Shown: piece after piece, positions 58,231 through 64,000 of the stretch
Numbering within the stretch: position 1 is the stretch's first letter
How the letters are laid out: every line of letters starts with the position of its first letter
Virus record (IMG/VR): IMGVR_UViG_3300021371_000006
Span: 18,735-82,734 of that record
Source: a virus
Length of the DNA stretch: 64,000 bases
Reading direction: 5' to 3' (one strand)
Made by a program: the position numbers and the translations under genes
Notes under the pieces: generated by a model
Database searches by the model: none
Seen by the model: the letters and a program-made list of their open reading frames with translations, nothing else
Told to the model about the DNA's origin: nothing

Positions 58231-60132
58231 ATGGCTGATAATAACAATTTTACTATATGGCAAAGGTTGACTAAGGTATTTGGACCTGATTCTACCTTAG
58301 ACCAACAAGCCCCGGTTTATAATTTTGATAAAAAACAAATATTAAAAACTACCGACAAAAAAGAATATGAAAGAGAGAAATTACAAGCTCAACAAACACT
58401 ATATTTAGGTCAGCAATGGCAAAAAATCGAAAACAATTTATATACCCAAGCGGTTTATTATGAACCCACACGTTTAGCATCTTTTTACGACTATGAGAGT
58501 ATGGAGTATACTCCTGAAATTTCAGCAGCTTTAGACATTTATTCTGAAGAGTCTACTACACCCGATGAAGACGGATATATATTACAAATTTACTCTGAAA
58601 GTAAAAGAATAAAATCAGTTTTAGCGGATTTATTTAATAATAGATTAGATATTAATACTAACTTACCTATGTGGACACGTAATACATGTAAGTACGGTGA
58701 TAATTTTGTGTATTTAAAATTAGACCCTGAAAAAGGTATTATGGGGGCTCAACAGTTACCTAATATTGAGATTACTAGACAGGAGAGAGGTATGAAAATT
58801 AAACCTGAAAGAAACTCAACGGAAAGTGAAAATGATTCATTAAAATTTTTGTGGCAGAATAAAGATATAACTTTCAATACTTGGGAAGTCGCTCACTTTA
58901 GATTATTAGGTGATGATAGAAAACTACCATACGGTACATCTATGTTAGAAAAAGGTAGACGTATATGGAAACAATTAATCTTATCAGAAGATGCTATGTT
59001 AATCTATAGGACTTCTAGAGCACCAGAAAGAAGGGTATTTAAAATATTTGTAGGTAACATGGATGATAAGGATGTTGAACCTTATGTACAACGAGTCGCT
59101 AATAAGTTCAAAAGAGACCAAGTAGTTGACTCCAACAATGGAAATGTGGACTTAAGATATAATCAAATGGCTGTTGACCAAGATTACTTTATTCCTGTTA
59201 GGGACCCTAATGCTCCTAACCCTATAGATACATTACCAGGGGCTCAGAACCTATCTGAAATTGCGGATATTGAGTACATACAAAAAAAGTTATTAACTTC
59301 TTTGAGGGTACCTAAAGCTTTCTTAGGTTTTGAAGAGGTTGTTGGAGACGGTAAAAGTCTATCTTTACAAGATATTAGGTTCGCTAGAACTATAAATAGA
59401 ATACAAAAATCTATGGTTCAAGAACTTAATAAAATAGCTATAGTTCATTTATACCTTTTAGGTTTTGAAGACGAATTAGGTAACTTTACTTTAGGGTTAA
59501 CTAATCCATCTGCACAAGCAGAATTATTAAAAATGGAACAATGGACACAGAAAATACAACTTTATAGGGATGCTGTTAGTGACCCAGGTAATGGTATTCT
59601 ACCTGTTTCATCATCTTGGGCTAAGAAACACATTCTCGGATTTAGTGATGATGAAATTAAGTTGGATATTCAACAACAAAGAATGGAAAAAGCAGTTGCC
59701 GCTGAATTAGAAAAGACATCTGAAGTAATAAGTAAAACGGGTATATTTGCTAATATAGATAAGTTATACGGTAATAAACCTGGTGAAGGTGGTGATGCTA
59801 TGGGTGACGAAACAACAGACTCCGAAGTAGGTGATATGGGAGGAATGTCGACTGGTGATTTAGGAGGTGATTTAGGAGGTGATTTAGGAGGTGATTTAGG
59901 TGGTGATTTAGGTGGTGATTTAGGTGGTGACGCAGGTGGTGACGCAGGTGGTGACGCAGGTGGTGACGAAGGTGGGGGAGATTTAACACCTGAAAGATTT
60001 ATTAGTAATAAAGATTTAGATATATTATTAGAAGATGATTTTATTAATGGAAAAACTATATTAGACTTATCTAAAGGAAGACAGTCGTTAGGTGAAATTG
60101 AAGATAAATTGAACGAATTACTAAATGATTGA
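58231..60132 (+). CDS. portal protein (T4 gp20-like)
   Basis: A 633-residue protein. Landmark segments: YEPTRLASFYDYESMEYTPE, ISAALDIYSEESTTPDEDG, TRNTCKYGDNFVYLKLD, RIWKQLILSEDAMLIYRTSR, APERRVFKIFVGNM and VPKAFLGFEEVVGDGKSL, all as in T4-type portals that form the DNA-entry ring. Residues about 535-585 are a Gly/Asp-rich GGDL-type repeat tract that most portals lack, followed by a short conserved C-terminus. Confidence 0.95.
   Translation: MADNNNFTIWQRLTKVFGPDSTLDQQAPVYNFDKKQILKTTDKKEYEREKLQAQQTLYLGQQWQKIENNLYTQAVYYEPTRLASFYDYESMEYTPEISAALDIYSEESTTPDEDGYILQIYSESKRIKSVLADLFNNRLDINTNLPMWTRNTCKYGDNFVYLKLDPEKGIMGAQQLPNIEITRQERGMKIKPERNSTESENDSLKFLWQNKDITFNTWEVAHFRLLGDDRKLPYGTSMLEKGRRIWKQLILSEDAMLIYRTSRAPERRVFKIFVGNMDDKDVEPYVQRVANKFKRDQVVDSNNGNVDLRYNQMAVDQDYFIPVRDPNAPNPIDTLPGAQNLSEIADIEYIQKKLLTSLRVPKAFLGFEEVVGDGKSLSLQDIRFARTINRIQKSMVQELNKIAIVHLYLLGFEDELGNFTLGLTNPSAQAELLKMEQWTQKIQLYRDAVSDPGNGILPVSSSWAKKHILGFSDDEIKLDIQQQRMEKAVAAELEKTSEVISKTGIFANIDKLYGNKPGEGGDAMGDETTDSEVGDMGGMSTGDLGGDLGGDLGGDLGGDLGGDLGGDAGGDAGGDAGGDEGGGDLTPERFISNKDLDILLEDDFINGKTILDLSKGRQSLGEIEDKLNELLND
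59860..59975 (+). repeat. 12-bp tandem repeat in portal C-terminus
   Basis: About nine copies of GGWGATTTAGGW/GGTGACGCAGGT-type units encode GGDL then GGDA. Copy number is likely to vary between isolates. Confidence 0.9.
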
Positions 60133-60140
60133 TATTTATA
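60133..60140 (+). promoter_or_regulatory. TATTTATA element
   Basis: Octamer 12 bp before the ATG at 60153. Confidence 0.4.
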
Positions 60141-60152
60141 AAATAAAATACC

Positions 60153-60893
60153 ATGAATTCATTTGGAGTAATAAAAACTAAAATCGAAACTTTTTTTGAA
60201 AAAAATTACAAAAAAGATATTTTTAAAAAAGGTTTAAAAGAATTTAAACATTACGTTATAGGTGATAAATCTATTTCTGAGGCTTATTATATATACGATG
60301 AGTTATCGTCACAAAAGGGATTAAATGAAAGTATAGTTGATGATTACATATCAGAATCATTTGAACAATTAAGAGATTTAATTAATAATAATCAAACTAA
60401 AATTAACTCTTTAGGTGAATGGATTGACGGGTTACTAAAAGAAAATGTGGATAATAGATATGCCGATATTGATTATCAAATCTACACTAAAAACGTTGTG
60501 AAGAACTTAGAGTCTCTTTTAGAGTCTAAATTAAAGATTAAAAACAATTTATTAAAAACAATAGTAGTTAAAGAAAGTACATCAGTTAATCTACCTCTAT
60601 CAACTATGTTAAAAGTTGCAACTAAAACATTTAATGATGAGTATGTCACATTAAATGAGTCGGATAAGAATGAGTTAAAGTATTTTATTTCTTTAGACGG
60701 TAAATCATTAAAAGAGGAAATATCCAACACAAAAGACTCAGTAATAGAAAAGTTAAACAATAATCTAAACGAATCTACCGATACCGAATTAAAAGAAAAA
60801 TTACAAAAGACTATTAATAAAATTAATGAGTCGGAAAATAGTTTAACGTCTTTATATAAATTAAGACAATTAGAAAGTGGACTTATTTCATGA
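60153..60893 (+). CDS. helical protein between portal and protease, possible head core protein
   Basis: A 246-residue helical protein rich in Lys, Asn and Glu with many (L/I)xE sites (LNE, INE), as expected of a core protein degraded by a prohead protease. It has the map position of T4 gp67/gp68. N-terminus MNSFGVIKTKIETFFEKNYK. No sequence family identified. Confidence 0.6.
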   Translation: MNSFGVIKTKIETFFEKNYKKDIFKKGLKEFKHYVIGDKSISEAYYIYDELSSQKGLNESIVDDYISESFEQLRDLINNNQTKINSLGEWIDGLLKENVDNRYADIDYQIYTKNVVKNLESLLESKLKIKNNLLKTIVVKESTSVNLPLSTMLKVATKTFNDEYVTLNESDKNELKYFISLDGKSLKEEISNTKDSVIEKLNNNLNESTDTELKEKLQKTINKINESENSLTSLYKLRQLESGLIS

Positions 60894-61120
60894 GAAAATT
60901 TTTCACATCATTATTAGGTGACGTCGATGGTCAAAAATCATCAAAAAGATTTGTTACTATAATAGCATTTTTCATGATGTGTGTTGCATTTATATCCAAC
61001 ATCTTTATGGAAATACCTCTACAAAAATATGTTTGGGATGGTATGATGTATATTGTTGGAGCCGGACTAGGATTCACCACACTTGAAAAATTTTCAAGGA
61101 GTAGAGGGGTCGAAGAATAA
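60890..61120 (+). CDS. small two-helix membrane protein
   Basis: A 76-residue protein with helices at about residues 21-40 and 50-68 and a basic C-terminus (EKFSRSRGVEE). Overlaps the previous gene by 4 bp. Located in the head module, which is odd for a membrane protein; a second holin-like candidate. Confidence 0.55.
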   Translation: MRKFFTSLLGDVDGQKSSKRFVTIIAFFMMCVAFISNIFMEIPLQKYVWDGMMYIVGAGLGFTTLEKFSRSRGVEE

Positions 61121-61221
61121 TGTCAGACAGAAAATATCTTAAATGGTCCAATACTACTGTTAGTGACGCTGAGATAAGAAAGAATTTGGATATTTTCGAC
61201 CAGTGGTACTCTAACAGTTAA
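61120..61221 (+). CDS. 33-residue peptide
   Basis: Starts MSDRKYLKWSNTTVSDAEIR, overlaps the previous stop (TAATG) and ends DIFDQWYSNS. Its compact, charged composition and coupling suggest it is real. Convergent with rpsU. Confidence 0.45.
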   Translation: MSDRKYLKWSNTTVSDAEIRKNLDIFDQWYSNS

Positions 61222-61403
61222 AGGTCGTTTCTTTTTTTATTTACGTAGATAGCTTTTTTGCGTTCCTCCCTTCTTTCAACCGAAGGTTTCGTATACTCTT
61301 TATTTTCATTGATTTTCTGCATCTGCTTAGTTCTATAAACTTTATATTTATAGTTCTTCAAAGCTGATTCAATATTCTTATTTTTTACCTCTATTATTAA
61401 CAT
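61218..61403 (-). CDS. rpsU: ribosomal protein bS21
   Basis: A 61-residue protein aligning by eye to bS21 along its whole length: MLIIEVKNKNIESALKNYKY, then a YRTKQMQKINENKEYTKPSV segment and ERREERKKAIY. S21 sits at the 30S platform next to the 16S 3' end. In Flavobacterium, S21 with S6 and S18 helps hide the anti-Shine-Dalgarno. A phage copy could replace host S21 late in infection and bias initiation. It is the only minus-strand gene in the late head module, suggesting separate timing. Confidence 0.93.
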   Translation of the reverse strand: MLIIEVKNKNIESALKNYKYKVYRTKQMQKINENKEYTKPSVERREERKKAIYVNKKRNDL

Positions 61404-61502
61404 TATACGGTTTTATGTAATATAAATATATGTTTTTGACATATTACCATTATTAAACTATATTTTATTTAAATAAATAAACTTTTAAAGTTATGCTAAA
61501 AT

Positions 61503-61946
61503 ATGAAAAAAGGAAAAACATCACAGCTAAAATTATTTAGCGATATAAAATGTTATTATGGGACGGTAGATGCAAAAAATTTAAAATCACTGTATATTGT
61601 ATTACAGACATGGGTAGAACCCATAAAAGAATTTGATAACTGGGATAGAGCGACAAGTTATTTAGAAAAAACTATAAAACAGACATTACATGAGATTTGT
61701 GACCCTTTAGTATTTGAGAAATTTAATATAGTGGATTTAGACTTAAGAAGTAGTGGAATTCAAAAAGGTAAAAGAAGTTTTATGAACTTAGAAATAACCT
61801 TATTTGTTAAAGAGTCTACAGATTTTAAATCCTTAATCTTGAGGGAAAAAATAAAAGATATACTTAGAGCGGTATACAAAGACAACATAAAAGGGATAAA
61901 TTATTTCAAAGTACATAAGAGTAAATCGACAAAAGAGTTGGTCTAA
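61503..61946 (+). CDS. 147-residue protein of unknown function
   Basis: A soluble protein (MKKGKTSQLKLFSDIKCYYG) with a strand-helix mix: LYIVLQTWVEPIKEFDNWD and SFMNLEITLFVKEST. No motif recognised. It sits directly before the prohead protease gene and may be a head-assembly factor. Confidence 0.6.
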   Translation: MKKGKTSQLKLFSDIKCYYGTVDAKNLKSLYIVLQTWVEPIKEFDNWDRATSYLEKTIKQTLHEICDPLVFEKFNIVDLDLRSSGIQKGKRSFMNLEITLFVKESTDFKSLILREKIKDILRAVYKDNIKGINYFKVHKSKSTKELV

Positions 61947-61948
61947 CA

Positions 61949-61956
61949 TATTTATA
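61949..61956 (+). promoter_or_regulatory. TATTTATA element before prohead protease
   Basis: Octamer 11 bp before the ATG at 61968. Confidence 0.4.
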
Positions 61957-61967
61957 ATAAAAAAAGT

Positions 61968-62690
61968 ATGAAAATATTAGGACCAAACGATACAGGTAAA
62001 GGTATTTTAGTTGAGTGGGATGCTGGGTCAATAAACCCTAAGGATGGTAGGAACTCTAAAGTAATTAAAGAATCTTACGGACAACTAGAACACTCTAAAC
62101 CCTTTGAGTTTTATGCGACTTTACAGAAATTTGATACACCAAATAGAAATGGTAGAGTATATCCTGAAAAAATATTAAGACGTGAAGCCGATAATTATAA
62201 AAAGGCAATTGAAAAGGGATTATCAATATCTGAACTTAATCACCCTGAATCGTCTTTAATTGATTTAGACCGTGTTTCTCATCTTATAACAGATGTGTGG
62301 TGGGAAGGTAACACTCTTATGGGTAAGATTAAATTACTAACCTCACCAGGATTTCATGAAAGAGGTGTCGTATCTTGTCCCGGAGACCAAGCGGCCAACT
62401 TAATGAGACAAGGGGTTACTATGGGAGTATCTTCTCGTGGAGTAGGTTCACTAGTAAAGAAAGGAGAAAGAAATGAAGTTCAAGAGGATTTTGAATTAAT
62501 ATGTTTTGATTTGGTCTCGTCACCTTCAACACCCGGAGCTTATTTATTTTTAAATAAAGACGATAAAGGTAAGTATGAAGAAAATATTGAAGAGGAGACA
62601 CAGAATAGAGCTACTGAACAGAATATAGATGGTAGTTTAGGTAAAAGTGTTGACTTAATGAAAAAGTTATCCGATTATTTAGGTTATTAA
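61968..62690 (+). CDS. prohead maturation protease (T4 gp21-like, peptidase U9/S77)
   Basis: A 240-residue protein. GRVYPEKIL, then ISELNHPESS with the catalytic His (about residue 93), and MGVSSRGVGSL with the nucleophile Ser (about 156) followed by LICFDLVSSPSTPGA. This is the herpesvirus-like assembly protease fold of T4 gp21, which cleaves after (L/I)xE in core, capsid and packaged proteins. It lies between portal and scaffold, as in T4. Confidence 0.93.
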   Translation: MKILGPNDTGKGILVEWDAGSINPKDGRNSKVIKESYGQLEHSKPFEFYATLQKFDTPNRNGRVYPEKILRREADNYKKAIEKGLSISELNHPESSLIDLDRVSHLITDVWWEGNTLMGKIKLLTSPGFHERGVVSCPGDQAANLMRQGVTMGVSSRGVGSLVKKGERNEVQEDFELICFDLVSSPSTPGAYLFLNKDDKGKYEENIEEETQNRATEQNIDGSLGKSVDLMKKLSDYLGY

Positions 62691-62710
62691 ACATTATTAA
62701 AAAAATAAAA

Positions 62711-62920
62711 ATGGACGAAAAATATTTTGTTGCTAAAGTACAGTATGACCTTCCTGATGAAAATTCAGGTAAGGTAAAAAAAATCAGAGAAGAAAAATTA
62801 GTTAAAGGTTATAATGTAACTGATGTTGAGGCTAAGGTCACTAAACATTTTAAAGATTTTGTTTATGACTGGAGAATTACAGCGTGTGTAGAGAGTAAAA
62901 TTGATGAGGTATACGAATAA
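62711..62920 (+). CDS. 69-residue protein between protease and scaffold
   Basis: Lys/Glu-rich small protein (MDEKYFVAKVQYDLPDENSG) with a WRITACVESKIDEVYE ending, of beta-alpha appearance. The name is not known. A terminator follows, so it closes this transcription unit. Confidence 0.55.
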   Translation: MDEKYFVAKVQYDLPDENSGKVKKIREEKLVKGYNVTDVEAKVTKHFKDFVYDWRITACVESKIDEVYE

Positions 62921-62948
62921 TATACTTTAACATAATATTTTAAAAATT

Positions 62949-62979
62949 AAAATCGGGACTAAAATCCCGATTTTTTTTT
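62949..62979 (+). terminator. rho-independent terminator
   Basis: AAATCGGGA pairs with TCCCGATTT around CTAAAA, then nine Ts. It separates the protease unit from the scaffold gene. Confidence 0.88.
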
Positions 62980-63019
62980 GCTATTAGTTATTAAAATTAC
63001 ACTTTTTTAGTAATTGGCA

Positions 63020-63027
63020 TATTTATA
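63020..63027 (+). promoter_or_regulatory. TATTTATA element before scaffold gene
   Basis: Octamer 37 bp before the ATG at 63065 and just after the terminator, a good candidate for an independent late promoter. Confidence 0.4.
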
Positions 63028-63064
63028 TGTAAACTATAATAAACTTTTTTGCAAAAAAAATAAA

Positions 63065-64000
63065 ATGGCAGACAAAAAAACACTAGTTGAGGAAGCTTTA
63101 TTGCAGATGGAAAATCTACAAGAAGCCATTACAGAAAATGCAAAAGGAATACTTGCTTCTACTATGAAGGAAGAAATCAGTGAATTAGTAAAAGAATCTC
63201 TCGAAGAAGAAGAGGTTAAAAATTCTGAAACAGAAATGTCAGAACAAGAAGAAGTTCTTGATTTAGACATTGATGTGGATGATGATGGAGAGGATGATAT
63301 TGAAGGTCTTGAAGATTTAGTTCTTGGAGATATTGAAATGGACTCTGATAACGACGAAGAGTTAGACTTAGGTGATGAGGAAATGTTAATGACTGATTTA
63401 CCTGGTGATGATTTAGAAGTCGATGATGAAGAAGAAGTTCTATTACCACTTGATTTAACAGGTGCTTCCGATGACGAAATTTTAAAGGTCTTTAAGGCTA
63501 TGGGTGAAGATGACGGTGTCATTGTCACACAAGACGAAGAGGGTATTAATTTAAAAGATGATGAAGCAGATGTAGAATATGAGATTCGTTTAGAATCTGA
63601 AGATAAAGAAGAAGCTCTTGCAGAAATGGAAGAGGAGGAAGTCGTGTATGAAATTGAGATTGGTGAAGAAGATGTCGAATTAGAAATCGGAGAAGATGAC
63701 GGAAACTATTATGGTGACTCGGCTGAGGACGACTACTCACAAATTGAGAAGTTGAAAAAAGACGCACACTATGATTCTGAAGAACATCACAAAGAGGAAA
63801 ATTACGAAGGTAAGTATGGTGGAAACAAAGGCGATGAGTCTAGGTCCCACAGAGATTACGAAGCTAACGAAGGTAAGTATGGTGGAAACAAAGGCGATGA
63901 GTCTAGGTCCCACAGAGATTACGAAGCTAACGAAGGTAAGTATGGTGGAAACAAAGGCGATGAGTCTAGGTCCCACAGAGATTACGAAGCTAACGAAGGT
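63065..64000 (+). CDS. prohead core/scaffold-like protein, cut by window edge
   Basis: At least 312 residues, incomplete at the right edge. Starts MADKKTLVEEALLQMENLQE. Long Asp/Glu-rich stretches with LDLD and EEV runs, many L/I-x-E sites and map position after the protease fit the T4 gp22 scaffold. From about residue 245 it carries an exact 21-residue repeat (KYGGNKGDESRSHRDYEANEG) of 63 bp, at least three units, continuing past the window. The basic-acidic repeat is unusual for a scaffold. Confidence 0.78.
   Translation, partial: MADKKTLVEEALLQMENLQEAITENAKGILASTMKEEISELVKESLEEEEVKNSETEMSEQEEVLDLDIDVDDDGEDDIEGLEDLVLGDIEMDSDNDEELDLGDEEMLMTDLPGDDLEVDDEEEVLLPLDLTGASDDEILKVFKAMGEDDGVIVTQDEEGINLKDDEADVEYEIRLESEDKEEALAEMEEEEVVYEIEIGEEDVELEIGEDDGNYYGDSAEDDYSQIEKLKKDAHYDSEEHHKEENYEGKYGGNKGDESRSHRDYEANEGKYGGNKGDESRSHRDYEANEGKYGGNKGDESRSHRDYEANEG
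63806..64000 (+). repeat. 63-bp exact tandem repeats in scaffold gene
   Basis: Units begin at 63806, 63869, 63932 and 63995 and are base-identical where complete, except at the outer margins. The number beyond the edge is unknown. Identity at synonymous sites points to very recent expansion or gene conversion. Confidence 0.95.

Noticed and set aside
1-64000. Bacterial chromosome or integrated prophage origin
   Set aside because: No host housekeeping operons, integrase or attachment repeats; head genes are in T4-like order. DnaK, ClpP and S21 occur among phage genes, so they do not by themselves argue for host DNA. A chimeric assembly cannot be excluded from sequence alone.
1-64000. CRISPR array
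   Set aside because: No set of short identical repeats separated by similar-length unique spacers was seen; all tandem repeats lie inside genes in frame.

Overview
The window is 64 kb of a T4-type (contractile-tail, myovirus-like) phage genome whose host is most likely a marine Bacteroidota (Flavobacteriia-like). The phage assignment rests on an ordered head module at the right end: terminase large subunit, portal, an unknown core-like protein, U9/S77-type prohead protease, acidic scaffold-like protein. Amidase and tail-fibre genes, 13 tRNAs and a tmRNA support it. The host assignment rests on low G+C, near absence of Shine-Dalgarno sequences, promoters of the Bacteroidota type (TTTG, 18-20 bp gap, TAnnTTTG), type IX secretion (T9SS) sorting domains and a PorP/SprF-like protein. 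The major capsid protein is not in the window and should lie just to the right.

Layout. 1-4.3 kb: M23 peptidase (cut by the window edge), DnaJ-type zinc protein, GAF-like membrane protein, ClpP, two tRNAs. 4.3-8.3 kb: fibre or baseplate structural genes. 8.3-13.1 kb: NadR-like ATPase, lipoprotein, secreted M43 metalloprotease with a T9SS tail. 13.2-15.7 kb: tRNA island with an unassigned structured stretch (about 13.44-13.88 kb). 15.2-20.7 kb: small unknown genes, secreted lytic transglycosylase, zinc ribbon, FKBP, DnaK, secreted nuclease. 20.7-27.6 kb: amidase, HExxH protein, SAP protein and an 861-residue fusion ending in a polyphosphate kinase 2 domain. 27.6-32.3 kb: RmlC, lipoprotein, PorP/SprF. 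32.3-37.9 kb: five genes on one strand whose products start with short helical leaders ending in (L/I)xE. 38-43.6 kb: 998-residue T9SS type B protein, HNH nuclease, tmRNA, CAP-domain protein. 43.7-50.1 kb: two more leader-bearing virion candidates, M20 peptidase, ClpC-like unfoldase. 50.3-64 kb: late head module, with ribosomal protein S21 on the opposite strand.

How the genes may work together. (1) Many proteins begin with a 10-30 residue leader ending in L/I-x-E, the cleavage rule of T4 gp21 proteases, and such a protease is encoded at 61968. The best reading is a set of capsid-targeted internal proteins trimmed during head maturation and perhaps injected with the DNA. (2) A proteostasis and ribosome-rescue set (DnaK, DnaJ-like zinc protein, FKBP, ClpP, ClpC-like ATPase, UVR protein, tmRNA, M20 peptidase, S21, tRNAs) suggests takeover of host translation quality control. 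(3) A surface or exoprotein programme (PorP/SprF, two T9SS cargo proteins, lipoproteins, nuclease, CAP protein, a short PID-CTERM-like protein, RmlC) suggests that infected cells remodel their envelope or surroundings through the host T9SS. Points 1 and 3 are the least ordinary. Family assignments are made by eye from sequence motifs; no database search was possible.
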